A stretch of DNA of 64,000 nt, from contig OX637295.1 of assembly GCA_951799445.1 (NCBI GenBank), positions 558,001 to 622,000 of the forward strand, given 5' to 3'. The position numbers and the translations under genes were made by a program. This stretch comes from Pseudisothecium myosuroides. Its lineage: Eukaryota; Streptophyta; Bryopsida; Hypnales; Lembophyllaceae. Position 1 is the stretch's first letter, and the number at the start of each line of letters is the position of its first letter. Shown in pieces: positions 20,816 through 33,106 of the stretch. The notes beneath the pieces are model-generated. The model was not told where the DNA came from, did no database searches, and worked only from the letters and a program-made list of their open reading frames with translations.

Positions 20816-22760
20816 TGTGAGCTTCCAATTCGTCACTTGAGACTCATAGTTTTCTTTTTTCCAAAATTTTGCAATTTAAGTTGTAATTATATACAAAAAG
20901 CCTTAAAAAGAGTGTAAAATCAAAACGGGTATGTTACATGACAATATGCCCTTTGGTCCTAAATAGCCTTTTATCCCTAGAATAGCCTTAAAATCCATTT
21001 GTAGATAGACTAGAAGCATGGAAGTAGTGGAGGTTAACAAGTTTAAAGGTTTTTACCCAAAATAGCCTAAAATCATCGTGCATGTGACCATGCTTGGCTA
21101 AATTGGTCTGAGGAGAGTCTAGGAAGATTCTTAGATAGATTCTCCAAAATGGATTTCAGTTTTCCCATTCCATTGACAAAATAGTAGAAACCCCAATTAT
21201 TAACATGCAGGTGTCACTTCCTCAAGACGGGCCAATAGAGGAATCTATGGCCACCAGATTGTGATCTAGGGTCCAATCCATACCAGAAAGTCAAAAGCAA
21301 AATCCATTCGCCAAGATTCTTCCGTATGCAAAAAATTCCTTGATTGCCGATAAACCAATGGAAGTGTATTTTTACCTTCCATATCAAGACGTGCAAGATC
21401 AAGACATGAACTTGCACACCCCATGAGAGATTCCCCAAGAATCTAAATTTTCTTAATTGAAGAGATACTTCTACCGGATGGTCAACTACCTAAAACCACG
21501 ATGGAAAATTCACGGTAATTACGTAGGTGGCGGTAAAATCTCACTAAAAATTAGGTTAACTTTTTTTATACTAATAACACACCTTGACAAGTTTCATAGT
21601 GTTCCGATAGCAAGAGGTGTCCGAATCACCAACATTCTTTTAGATTATCAACTTGGTGAGATTTACGTGGAATTAACCGGTGCCCCGGGAACACACGGAG
21701 TCGGAACGAAGCCAACAAAGGATCTTTTCTAACTCCCTAAGACCTTCCAGACCACCCTAGCTAGTCCCCTTTGTTAGAAAAAGTAACCTCTAAGAAGTAG
21801 ATTTTTACCCTTTTTACTGACCCTAATTGACGCTAGTTTACAATGGATTTTGGTGTTGGAATAGGGGATTAGAAGACCTTTAGATTAAAAATGGCCTTCT
21901 AAAGCCAATGGCGCAATCGGTTTTTGATTTGGAGTTGATTTCTAGTAGTTATCTTTATCTTTATTTTTTAGGATTTTCACCTATTTTGGGGTTTACGCTG
22001 GTCCAAAATTCTAAGGATGAAAATCTAGAAAGATAGGATTACCTAGGTTGAAAAGAAGGGAGGTGGGGGCCTTGGAAGAGTATAAAGAGGCCTTCATCTC
22101 TCTCTCAAACCACCACCCATTTCTCTCTCAAACGACCCTCCATTTATGTTTTGGGGTCCATTGGGTCCACATGGTAGTAGATATTTTGGCATTTTAGCCA
22201 AAAACCTTAGTGGTGTTTTGGGGCACTTTGGGCCTTGTTGTTGTATTTCTTTAAGCTCTCAAGTCTTGGAGGTCTTCCAAGGTTGCATACGGAATCTTGA
22301 TTCTAGTCTTAGTTACCTCGTGATTGTACAATTCTTTAAGTGTATGTTGTAAGTATCTTTGCACTAATCCTAAAATCACCCTCCATCATACCTTGGCGAT
22401 GCCGCTTTAAAGGGCCTTTAGTGTGAGTTTTTGAGGGGGATAACCGTGAGGTCGTACTAATCCACTATTTTTCACTGACCTTAGGTAACAAGTGGGGATA
22501 ACCTTGTGTCAAGGGGTGATTGGTGGTAGCAGGCTCTCTCCGGACGGTAGAGCTTTGACCCCTGGTTGTTTTTTAAGTCCTAAATTGCGTGTTAAAACCT
22601 TGTGTGACGGTGAAGCTTTGAACCTAGAGGTTCTAGAAAGTCCTAAATTTGGTGTTAAAACCAAAATCATGGCAAAGCTCTGCCCCCCCTCCCCCCCGGT
22701 TCATTATTCCAAAGTTTAGTTTCCAAGACATGTTTGGAACTATCCAAAGTTTAGCCTCCA
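20816..22760 (+). repeat. Z-family LTR-like unit (Z3)
   Basis: It begins TGTGAGCTTCCAATTCGTCA, the terminus shared by five copies, and runs colinear with Z4 and inverted Z5 for about 1.9 kb. A TATA box (AGTATAAAGAGG, about 22078) with a CT-rich downstream stretch resembles an LTR promoter. A conserved segment ACCTTGGCGATGCCGC lies at about 22390. No retroelement protein adjoins, so it is most likely a solo LTR. The 3' limit is approximate. Confidence 0.6.
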
Positions 22761-22899
22761 AGAAGTAAGTTTTGTTAAAAGAAGAGCCCCGTATAAGATT
22801 AAGTACCGGAAAGGGGCCATGAGTGGGAAAATACTTCTTTTTTAGCCTAGGGCATTTACCCTCTACCCCGGAGACCGGGCAAGCGTGTGTAAAAATTCA

Positions 22900-23069
22900 G
22901 AATTCTCCTAGCAGCCGGACAACCCACAGCAGCAGCTGGACGATCCAGAGCAAACCGGGTGATCCAGCCGGGTACCACTCCAGCCAACCGGGCAACCACA
23001 GCAGCTAGGCGACCATAGCAGCCGGGCGACCTCAGCAGTTGGGTACCATAGCAAGTCGAGTGACCCAGT
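22900..23069. repeat. Degenerate GC-rich minisatellite
   Basis: Imperfect ~20-25 bp units built on AGCAGCCGGGCGACC occupy the gap between Z3 and Z4. They stop exactly where Z4 begins at 23070. Confidence 0.6.
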
Positions 23070-26000
23070 TGTAAGCTTCCAATTCGTCACTTGGGACTCA
23101 TAGTTTTTTTTTCCCCTAAATTTTGCAATTTAAGTCGTAATTATATACAAAAAACCCTAAAAAGAGTGTAAAACCAAATTGGACATATTACATACCAATA
23201 TGCCCTTTGGTCCTAAATAACCTTTTATCCCTAGAATAGCCCTAAAACTCACGTGTAAATAGGTTAGAACCACAAAAGTAATGGGAACCAGCAGGTTTGA
23301 AGGTTATTACCCAAAATAGCCTAAAATCACTGTGCATGTGACCATGCTTGGCTAAATTGGTCTGAGGGAAGTCTAGGGAGATTCTTAGATAGATTCCTCA
23401 AGAGAGGTTTCAATTTCCCCATCCCATCAACGAATAGTAGAAACCCCAATTGTTAGCATGCAGGTGTCACTTTCTCAAGACGGGCCAGCGGAAGAATCTA
23501 TGGCCACCAGATTGTGATCTTGGGTTGGAACCATACCGGGAAGTCAAAAGCAAAATCCATTCGCCAAGATTCCCTCGTATGCGAAAGATTCCCTAACTGT
23601 CGACAAACCAATGGAGGTGTCTTTTTACCTTCTGTATCAAGACATGCAAGATCAAGATGTGAACTTGCACATCTCTTAGGGGACTCCATGAAAGGTTCTC
23701 CAAGAAGTTTCGGAATTTTTTGGATTGAAGAAATACCCCTTCCGGAAGGTCAACCGCCTAAAACCATGATGGGAAATTCACGATAATTACCCAGGTGGTG
23801 GTAAAATCTCACTAAAAATTAAGTTAACTTCTTTTATGCTAATAACACGCCCCAACAAGTTTCATGGTGTTTCAATAGCAGGAGGTGCCCGAATCACCAA
23901 CATCCCTTCAAATTATCCACTTGACGAGATTTACGTGGAGTTGACCGGCATCCCGGGAGCACACGAAATCGGAACGAAGTCAACAAAGGGTCTTTTCTTA
24001 CTCCCTAAGACCTTCCAAACCACCCTGGCTAGTCACCTTGGTCAAAAAAGGTAACCTCCACGAATTGGATTTTTACCCTTTTTACTGACTCCAATTGGCG
24101 ATAGTTTACGGTGGGATTTTGGTGTTGGAATAGGGTCGGGGGGACCCTTGGACTAAAAATGGTCTTCTAAAGCCAATGGCGCAATCGGTTTTTGATTTGG
24201 AATTGATCTCCAGTAGTTAGAGTTTTGAACCAGCGTAAATCCCAAAATAGGTGAAAATCCTAAAAGATAAGGATGAAAATCTGGAAAGATAGGATTACCT
24301 AGGTGAAAAGAGGGGAGGTGGGGGCCGTGGGAAACCTATAAAAGGGCCCTCATTTCTCTCTAAAGTCATCCCCCATTCTTGTTTTCATCACAAAGTTCCT
24401 CAGTTACGAAATGTCAACAGTAATCGCACGATTATCATCAAGCACTGCTTTTGTGTTACATTCATTCATTTGGAAACATTGTTACAACACAATAATGACA
24501 TTCATTAATACCATGCAGTTGAGGCATGTCATTCATATTTGAGTTTGAAGTACTAAAGTTGCACGATAACTATGCATGACGAAATATGTATGACTTTAGT
24601 GGTTCAGTGATGGGTGACTAACTTCATGTAGCATTAGTGCTTTTCTAAGACATATTAAGTTAGTACAATAATCACACATCATGTCCATGCATAGTTGTTG
24701 TACTAACATTGCATTTTTTTATTTTTCACAATTTCAATACTAGGTCAATTGAAAAGCTGCAACAGGAATTGTATTCAAAGTAGAAATTCAGAATTCATTT
24801 AGGCATAGAAGAATAACTTTTTTCAAAAAACTTTGAACTAATAAAAGTTTGTAAATTAAGATAGCTTTCATCTCAAAAAATCCGTTTGAGATTTAGAGTC
24901 TCCAATCAAAAGTTATAGACAAAGTTCAGAGACGGGTTGGAAGAGACATTTTTTTGACATTTTCAAACATTGCCTTTGAATTGAGGCTTTAAATCTCAAA
25001 CGGATTTTTTAAGATGAAAGCTAGATTCATTTACCAACTTTTGTTAGTTCAAAGTTTTTAAAAAAAAAGTACTTTATTATGCCAAACTGAGGTCTGAATC
25101 TCTACTTTGAACACAATTTATACATTTTCAAAACAACTTGACTATGAGAAGTCAAGCTCTCATCTTCAAGTTGTCCCATATCTTTTGAGTGTTTATAGAG
25201 TGGATTTTAGTATAAAGGAGGCCTCTCCACCCTCAACTCTCACCAACTGCAGATGAAGAGATTCCATCACTACGCTACCAAGTTTCTTGGTGGCCTAGTC
25301 ATGGAATCAATTCAAGCTACAATGAAGTAATTCTTTCACTACGCTATCAAGTTTCTTGGTAGCCTACTGATAGGTTTAGTTCAAGTTTAAATTTGATGGC
25401 CTATAGTAATAATGGATTTAATTCAAAATGCCGGGGATTTAGTTAAGAATCTTTTTTTAATTAGAATGGTGATCAACAATTGAACATTGACAATACTTTT
25501 TAGAACATTGATACCAGTTAATAAGCATTATTGCAGTGATGACTCCAATGACATTGTTGTCATGGATTTTTCGTGTCCTTCAATGCACAGAAAATGCACG
25601 ATAAAGAATGTAAATTTTTGTGCATAATTTGTATCTTTTGCATACTTGTGATTAATGTATAAAAGTGACATAGTTAATATAAATTACAAAGTAGTGCCAT
25701 TTCTTTGCAGTAATCGTGTGCATCATAACGATGCGGTAACTTGCAAATTATCGTACGCACCTATGAAACAATAGTAATTACATGATAATTGCTAACAATT
25801 CTTTGGTCCTGAACTTTGAGATGTTGGAGTCTGTTGGGTCCACGTGGTTGTAGATATTTTGGCATTTGTTAGCCAAAACCTTAGCGGTGTTTTTGGAGCA
25901 TCTTTTGGTCTCCATTGTTGTATTCTTCTTAAGCTCTCAAGTCCCTGGAAGTATTGCAAGGTTGTCGACACAAGTTGGATTTTTGTTGCATGTACCCGGG

Positions 26001-26330
26001 AAGTAGGGAGTCCTTTACAAGTGTTGTGAGTCTTTTGCACTAATCCTAAAGCACCCCCCATCGTACCTTGGCGATGCCGCTTTGGGGGGCCTTTAGCGTG
26101 AGTCATTGAGAGAACTAACTGTAAGGGTATACTAACCCGTTCCGTTACACTAACCATTGGTAGCAAGTGAGGGTGGCCAGTTGTTGTGATAGTAGCGGAT
26201 TCAACCGCAACGGCGAAGCTTTGAACTTGGTTATTTATCTAGTCTCAAACCACCCAGTGTCAAGGTTTAGTTCCCAAAACGTCTTGGGAATAAGTTAAGG
26301 TTTAGCCTCCAAAATTCTAACTAGTTTAGG
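23070..26330 (+). repeat. Z-family LTR-like unit (Z4), split by a W element
   Basis: It starts TGTAAGCTTCCAATTCGTCA and is colinear with Z3. A strong TATA box (CCTATAAAAGGG, about 24337) precedes the insertion of W1 at 24386-25823. The Z match resumes with GTTGGGTCCACGTGG and the GGCGATGCCGC segment near 26070. Removing W1 leaves about 1.8 kb. Z5 keeps the uninterrupted junction near 38540. Confidence 0.6.
24386..25823. mobile_element. W terminal-inverted-repeat element, copy 1
   Basis: The 1438-bp insertion in Z4 has ends CATCACAAAGTTC and GAACTTTGAGATG, a 13-bp inverted repeat with one mismatch. The interior has a long imperfect hairpin: 24825-24910 pairs with 24985-25060 through words such as AATCCGTTTGAGATTTAGAG. 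It has no ORF with a known domain, so it is non-autonomous. Target duplication is unclear. A second copy is at 29275-34249. Confidence 0.7.
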
Positions 26331-26399
26331 CCTCACGTGGTGGAGGTAGGAATGGAAACTCGAGTCACAAGTCCATAGTTCAAACTCCAATTTGTGTTT

Positions 26400-26660
26400 A
26401 ATTGTGTGAGGAGCCAAGGCCGCATTGCCCGGGCCCTCCAAAGCCAAAAGGCCAAGGCCCGACCCCGAGCAGCCAAGGCCAGGACCCCGGCAAGCCAAGG
26501 CCCGACCTCGACAACCAAAGTCGACCCCGACAGCCAAGGCCAGGACCCCGGCAAGCCAAGGCCCGACCTCGACAACCAAGGTCGACCCCGACAGCCAAGG
26601 CCGACCCCAGTAGCCAAGGCCAACTCCAACAGCCAAGGCCGACCCCGCAGCCAGGCTCCC
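26400..26660. repeat. GC-rich minisatellite (61-bp unit and shorter derivatives)
   Basis: A 61-bp unit at 26471-26531 repeats at 26532-26592 with one change, flanked by 20-22 bp partial units AGCCAAGGCCGACCCC. The overlapping ORFs on both strands here (26295-26777) are products of the repeat, not genes. Confidence 0.85.
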
Positions 26661-26689
26661 TTCGGGGAAAAAAATCGGATTTTTGAAAC

Positions 26690-28501
26690 TAGAAGAAGAA
26701 GAGACAAAACAAAGAACACGGAGAAACTAATTCCAACAAGGGAAAGAAGGGAAGATAGATTAGGTCCAAGGAAGTAGATAGAAGAGATGGAATAGATAGA
26801 ACTTAGAGAGGAGTAGAAGCAATTTTAATTAAGCCATTAGGAGTAGAAGGAGAGGAAGTTAATTAAGGTAAATGGAGTAGAAGAAAGGTCCGTACACACC
26901 TACACACTCACACAAATTCGATCAATTTCCCACACTCACTTCACACATTCCACGTCGAGAGCAAGAGCAAAAAATCTTGTGAAGGACATCCAAAAAGAAG
27001 GTCTAATAGGAGAGAAGATGAATATGAAGTAGATTAAAGAAATCTCAAGAACCGTTGTGAGCCATCAATCGCTCCTTGCGTAAGAAGGGAAAGAGAATGC
27101 GTCATGTGAATTATTAAGAGTAGTTGAGAGGCATTAAAGGTGCATAGAGAAATAGTGTAGAAAGGAAAGAAAGAAGTAGAAGGGAAAGATAGAAGTAATA
27201 GATAGGGAAGTCAAAGAGCAAATTTCATAATACTACGGGGCTACGTTTCCACAAAATCCAAGGATAAAATGGCCTGCGAGGGGAACCTCAGCAACTTAAT
27301 CCGTGATCTCCAAAACGAGGTGAGTTACTAAACTCCCTCCTTGCATTCTAAATTCTCAAAACTAGCACTTATTGGAGAGGCCGAGAGCTAGAGTAGGCAA
27401 GAGGCAAAGTCAGGTTAGAATTGAATTTAAAATCTTATAGTAGAGGTCTAGAGGTTTCCAAAAACCTAAAACACGTCAAAATCCGAGTTAAAATGAAGGA
27501 ATTATGAGTAAATGAAGTTAAGGAATCATGTTGGATGAAACTTAGCAAAATTCATCCAAGGGGAACAAGGAATAGAATTTGAAAAGAGGGGGTCATTAGG
27601 AACCCAATTTTGAATTTAAGAGTTAGTTTTGAAATTAAGATTAGCCGTAATCGGTGAATGAAGTTTGAAGGACCGAGTAGCGGTCAAACTTCATCCACGG
27701 ATAACTTTTGTTAGGAAACCCCAAATCTAAGGTAATTAGTCCTAGTAGGAAGTCAAAACCAAGGTTTACAAGGAACGAGTCCTAAACTTCTAAAAATAGT
27801 AACTTATCAACCGTCATTAAGCCCCTTAGATAAAACTAGAGGCGGATTAGGAGCTCATAGGATTCAGCTTAGGATAATTATAGATTTAGAGCCTCATAGA
27901 ACAAACTTAAGGTAATCCAAAACTAAACCCAACTTAAGGAAAGACTTAAACCCAAAGCAGTTAGGAAAGGATGAAGTCCGGAACAAGTAATGGATGAATC
28001 CTAGAGGATTTCATCCATTTGAGTCAAAACTTGGTAATTAGGTTGACCTTAGGGGGTCAGGCTCATAGCCCAAATTCCAACTCAAATTGGAATTGGGAGT
28101 CCATAGAAAAGAATGGATGAAGTTTGAAGAACCGAGTAGCGGTCAAACTTCATCTGTCCATAACTTCCTCTAGGAGAGTCCAAATCAAACAAACTTTACA
28201 CTTTTAGAAATGGCATGAGGTACTCTTTCACTTAGGATAGATAAGTCTAGATTGAGATTACCTCTTCTCCTAAACTACCAAGCCCTCTTAGGCTTGACTC
28301 AGACTTAGCAATCATAGTAATTTCGATTAGGTTTTGTTTTCATTATCCGAATTAGAAAATCTTAGGAACATAGAAAAGATCCATTGCTTGGAAGGCACAA
28401 TGGATTGGCGCTAAACACCCATAGATCGAATTAAACGGTTATTTAACGAGAGCCTGGTTGTGCTCGTTTATTTACCAAGGGTGGGTAAATAAGTGCTCAC
28501 A
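26690..28501 (-). repeat. V-family LTR-like unit (V1)
   Basis: The unit ends GGTAAATAAGTGCTCACA at 28501, i.e. it starts TGTGAGCACTTATTTACC on the minus strand. This is the same terminus as V2 (35178) and V3 (35555). It shares with them the segment CTTAATCCGTGATCTCCAA (about 27296). It contains two short hairpins with arms GGATGAAGTTTGA / TCAAACTTCATCC (about 27656-27700 and 28113-28158, the first imperfect). It is probably a solo LTR. Confidence 0.6.
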
Positions 28502-29603
28502 CCAGCCTTGTTTGTTTTTGTTTTTTTATTATCGTGATCCTCACTAGAAACAAAAAAATAAAAAAAACACTAACCTTGCAACTACAATTAATTAGACCAA
28601 AAAGGGGAAAAAAAGAAAATTAAGATTTGGGGAGTTATGAAAATAAAATAAGACAAAGAGGGAGTAGGGGAAGGTAGAATAGGCTTTAGGGAACAAATTA
28701 GAAGAAGATAGAACTACATCAATACCCAAAACCCATCAAATAGAATAGAACCAAAGTAGAAGCAATTAGCATCTAGGGTAGAAATCACCCACACTTGTCC
28801 ACCTCTCTTCTAAGCTATTCATTCCAAGACCTTCAAACCTCTCAACCTCAAGAGCAAAAAGCAAAGAATAGCAAATAAAAATGAAGGAGGAGATTTAGTG
28901 GAAGGAGGGGAATAGGAAAGGGATTAGGAGGAATTCCACGAAGCATTGTAGACCACCAAGTAGGGTGCGTATAAGAGAAAGGAAGTCTATGCCTGCTCAA
29001 TTATGTAGAAATAGTAGGTGGACATTAAGAGGGCGTAAGGAAATAGTGAAGAAGGGAAATATAGGAGTGAAAAGAAACGAGAACTAGATAGACAATTGAA
29101 GGCAAAAATTCCATAATATAACTTGGCCGTTCTTCTAAGGGCTCAAGGGATAAACGAGATGGCACATGAAGGGAACCTCAGCGACTTAATCCGTGATCTC
29201 CAATACAAGGTAGGTTACTAAACTCTCTCTGGTTGTTTTAAACCTTGCAATTAGTGATTTCTAATTAGAGCCGACATCACAAAGTTCCTCTGTCACGAAA
29301 TGTCAACAGTAATCGCACGATTATCATCAAGCATTGCTTTCGTGTTACATTCATTCATTTGGAAACGTTGTTACAACACGATAATGACATTCATTAATAC
29401 CATGCAGTTGAGGCATGTCATTCATATTTGAGTTTGAAGTACTAAAGTTGCACGAAAACTATGCATGACGAAATATATACAACTTTAGTGGTTTAGTGAT
29501 GGGTGACTAACTTCATGCAGCATTAGTGCTTTTCTAAGACATATTAAGTTAGTGCAATAATCACACAACATCATGTCCATGCATAGTTATTGTACTAACA
29601 TTG

Positions 29604-32600
29604 TGTGGGAGCACGGAAACTCATTAGGGAGAAATGTAGCTTAGAAATAGGGTAGGAGTTAGTCAAAAATTTCAAAACTTTGGTAAGAAGTAAGAAATTA
29701 GATCCGGATACAGATAGATTCCGGATAGTTAGAATCCGAGATTCCAGATCCTTTAAACCGGGTTCTTTCGAGAGCAGGAACGGATCTTAAATCCGAGTTA
29801 GGTCGGATCGGAACGAGCTACGGAATAGGTATCTGACCTACGCCGCTAGGGAACCGTTACGGGAACGGACCTGTTTCCGTTTGCCAAGGGGAACGGTCGG
29901 CAGCTCGACTAGTACTTAAACCTTCGCTAGACCTAATCTTTCTCATTCTTCACTTTGCTGACTGTCTTGCGCACTTAGCTGAGAGAAAGAGTAGTGAGTT
30001 AGAGATCGCGACAGGGAGAGACGGGTGAGGTCGGTGCCGATTGCACCGGATTTAGTAGTCAGTGTCGGTGAACTATGGCGGAGTCCAGCAAACCGGTAGC
30101 GCGTCGACCTTCTATCTCAGCTCGGATAGTTAGACCGGCTATTCCCACCGACCCAACGCACCGGAAGGAGTTAGAGACAGATCTGACCCGGATGGGGTGC
30201 GTAGGTTTGATCCACCGACCGTGGAATGTTAAGGACACGGAGATGCTGGAGCAGCTGATCTCAGGGGTCCCAAATCAGTTTGAGTTGACTGTGAGAGGCC
30301 AACCCGGAGCATGGACGGCGGATGTATGGACTGACGTATACGGGTTTGAGAAGAATGGGTCCAGATTAGGTTCTCGGGTAGAGACGTACGCAATTGGGAG
30401 GTTCCGTAATCCGGTTACTACTAAGGACGGATACCTAGTGAGTGACTGTAAGGACGCTAGACAAAAACGGTTGCTAGAATTTTTGATTCCGATCATGTAT
30501 CCGGAAAAGCCCACCCGAGTTACAGTTACGGTGGCCAACACCATCTTTGGAGCTTTAGAAGATAAGGTAGTCCACTGGGGGAAAGTCGTAGCCGGTATAG
30601 TGAAGAAACTGGTGTCGCACGTAGGGAAGGGGAAGCCGAGTCTTCTCAGTCCGTACCTGTTTCACCTATACCACCATCAGGAGGTGCTGACTAGTCAAGA
30701 GGTGGTGATCTACAACACCGGATTGGAAATCGTGAAGTATGGTCTCACGCACGAAATTCCACCGGATACTCCAATCGAGGGAGAGGAGGAGGAAGAAGAA
30801 GACGACGAAGAGGAAGAAGAACAACAGCCGCAGGACCTGGTCGACAAACGGGAGAAGAGAAGGAAGTCGACCAATCCGAACTCAAGGGTGGAACAGTTGA
30901 CCCCGGAAAAAGGAGAGCCGAGTCAACCCCCGGAACCGGAAATACAGTCGGACTTCTTCGACGCCGGAACGCAGTGGATGGAGGAGGCCAAGCACATGTA
31001 TTTCGGGATGTCAGACATGATCCTGGAGATTGCTGCGGAGCTGAAGGTGGAACCGGAAGATATCATAAGTCAGATCCGGAAACTACCTAGCCCGGATCTG
31101 CTTCGTGAGAAGGACGAGCGGATCAAGAGCTTGGAGAAGGAAAGAGATGACCTGTTAGGTCGGGTGAACTGGGCGGATACGGATGCCGCAGTTGCACGGC
31201 AGAAGGAGGCGGACGCTCTCCAACTTGTCCACAATTTGACAACGTTGGTTGAGCAGCCCGCGGAAGCTGTTGTCAAATCCCGACTCTTCAGCAATCAGCT
31301 GAGTGGCATAGGCCACTTATCCGGGTCCAAGGTGGTAACCATCTTGGTGGACTTCCAGGCCCGGATGGAAGGTATTCTGAAGGAGATGGCGCAACTGTTG
31401 GGGCACCTCGACCCGAACAAGCCATTGGACTTCACCCACTTTCCGGAGCTGCCCAACGTTGACTTGTTGAAGACGCCTCAGAAGCCGGGGTCAGGGATCG
31501 GTCTACTGCCATCTCCAAGACCTACTCCAGGTCAGGCACGGATCCAGACGAGGACCACTAAGTTCGGCCAGACAAGGAGTGTCCAGTCAATTCCGGTAGG
31601 AGCAGGGAGTTCCGTTCCGGCATCCGGAACATCCGTCCGGAGCGATTTAATCCAACGGATGGGGGCCTTGTCGAATCCGGCTCGGACCAGTCCGGTCGAC
31701 TTTACTCATATGCAGAAGGTATCGCCCAAGAAGAATACAACACCGATTCAGCTGGACGATTCGCCAGAAAGAGAGACCAAAGTGGAGATGATCCAGGAGT
31801 CCGAGAAGGGAGAATTCACTTCCGGGGATGAGACGGCTTCGGATGACGACCCGCCGCCGATCCAGCGGAAGATTCCGACCCGGGCTGCGACGAAGTCCAC
31901 TCCACCGAAAGGGAGCAGGAAACCACCTGCAGGGCCGAGTAGCAGTGCGAAGAAATCAAAGCGGGGAAAGTAGTTAGTATATTTGCAGTATTAGGATTTT
32001 TAATCTGGAGCGGATTTTCCGTGCGTGGGGCCCGGTCCCGGATTTTTAGGAGTAGTTGACTTTGAACTTTCCGGATATTACGGTTGGTTACTGATTGGTC
32101 ACCTGGATTTTCAGGTGTTCTTTTTTTGGATTTTTGTTTGGATTTTTTAAGTGGAGGGCAGCTTGTTGCCCATTCATTCCAGCCTTGCCCATTTTGTGTG
32201 AATTAGTTTATGTTCATACTTTCTTTTCTCTAATCTGAGCCACTAAGTGGACACTTGGATTTCTGGCTATGTGTGCGTTTTCTTGAGTCGTTTATGAATG
32301 GTGAAAGTGTGAGAGAGGGCGGATGAGGGGGAATCCAGGTTGAGATTTAGTTGGACCTGATTTGAGCGAGTAAGTTTGTGAGGAAGCTTTACTGGACTTG
32401 TGAGTAAGGACTTGCGCGTGGTACCTTTAAATTGCCGTAACGGTGATCTGGTTCTAAGGAGTGGTGCGGATGCGAGTCCGGAATCCAGGGAGGGTTCCGA
32501 GCGGAGATAAGCAACCGCCAGCGGAAAATCCCCACTCACCAGAAGGTCTACCAACCCTAGGATCAGTCTAGTAGATAGATGCACGAATCTCTTTCAGTTC

Positions 32601-33106
32601 CGACTGCCTTGATCTGTCGTTGTAGTAAGAGTGGAAGGATGCAATTCTGAGTGACCTGTTTTCCGGGCAAGCTACCCGGGGAATTGTGAGGATTATTACT
32701 TTCTCTGTTCTACAATAAAAACTTGGTTAGGATTGTTTTGTGTGAAGTTTTTATGCTAAGAGATAGATGTCTATGAGTGGTGCGTTCCTACCCCTCTAAA
32801 GATCAAATGCGGACACCCTGAAGGTAAAACAGGGGAATAGAAAACCAGTTGAAGTTGAGAAGTGAGACCCGGAATCCGGATCAAACCGGAAACCGGAAAG
32901 AGATAAATCCGGATTGGGATCCGGAAGACCATTGTGTAAGAAATAGGAAAAGAAAGGGTTGTTGCTTGGGGTTTTGTTGTTTTGATTACAACCCGGATAC
33001 TCCTTAGCTTGCTGAAACATACTAGAATCTCCTGGGACGATATTTCGTGTTATCTTATCATCTTTTGGGTGTTAAGGATACTTACGCCTAGATTGCGCGT
33101 ACGACA
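29604..33106 (+). mobile_element. TG...CA element with 5-bp target duplication and one ORF (candidate solo LTR)
   Basis: A 3503-bp insertion begins TGTGGGAGCACGG and ends GCGCGTACGACA, flanked by CATTG at 29599-29603 and 33107-33111. The other W copy has the empty site with a single CATTG at 24707-24711, so the borders are exact. TG...CA ends and a 5-bp duplication are those of an LTR. No direct repeat joins the two ends, which suits a solo LTR left after recombination, here one that carries a gene. Its composition is richer in G+C and in the CCGGA word than all neighbours. An AATAAA lies near 32711. The alternative is a single-ORF DNA transposon with very short ends. It is the youngest layer of this nest. 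Confidence 0.8.
30075..31973 (+). CDS. Intact 632-aa ORF of the 3.5 kb element, unknown function
   Basis: ATG at 30075 and TAG at 31971-31973 bound an unbroken frame. Residues 1-30 are basic and Pro-rich. Residues 40-230 look like a compact mostly helical domain (motifs WTADVWTDVYGF, FLIPIMYPEKP, LLSPYLFHLYHHQEVL). Residues 235-250 are almost all Glu/Asp. KREKRRK at 258-264 could be a nuclear signal. Residues 338-395 are a likely coiled coil. Residues 460-632 are a low-complexity Pro/Ser/Lys tail ending KKSKRGK. No transposase, integrase, reverse transcriptase, protease or zinc-knuckle motif is visible. The layout loosely recalls plant-specific transposon-carried ORFs and gag-like proteins, but no family is confirmed. 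Lack of stops in a decayed neighbourhood implies recent insertion or recent selection. Confidence 0.75.
   Translation: MAESSKPVARRPSISARIVRPAIPTDPTHRKELETDLTRMGCVGLIHRPWNVKDTEMLEQLISGVPNQFELTVRGQPGAWTADVWTDVYGFEKNGSRLGSRVETYAIGRFRNPVTTKDGYLVSDCKDARQKRLLEFLIPIMYPEKPTRVTVTVANTIFGALEDKVVHWGKVVAGIVKKLVSHVGKGKPSLLSPYLFHLYHHQEVLTSQEVVIYNTGLEIVKYGLTHEIPPDTPIEGEEEEEEDDEEEEEQQPQDLVDKREKRRKSTNPNSRVEQLTPEKGEPSQPPEPEIQSDFFDAGTQWMEEAKHMYFGMSDMILEIAAELKVEPEDIISQIRKLPSPDLLREKDERIKSLEKERDDLLGRVNWADTDAAVARQKEADALQLVHNLTTLVEQPAEAVVKSRLFSNQLSGIGHLSGSKVVTILVDFQARMEGILKEMAQLLGHLDPNKPLDFTHFPELPNVDLLKTPQKPGSGIGLLPSPRPTPGQARIQTRTTKFGQTRSVQSIPVGAGSSVPASGTSVRSDLIQRMGALSNPARTSPVDFTHMQKVSPKKNTTPIQLDDSPERETKVEMIQESEKGEFTSGDETASDDDPPPIQRKIPTRAATKSTPPKGSRKPPAGPSSSAKKSKRGK

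Noticed and set aside
26295..26777. Five overlapping ORFs on both strands with Pro/Gly/Ala-rich products
   Set aside because: They are translations of the 61-bp GC-rich minisatellite; every frame is open because the unit lacks stop codons.
29604..33106. Complete LTR retrotransposon
   Set aside because: No direct repeat links the two ends and no pol domain is present; only a solo LTR or a different type of element fits.
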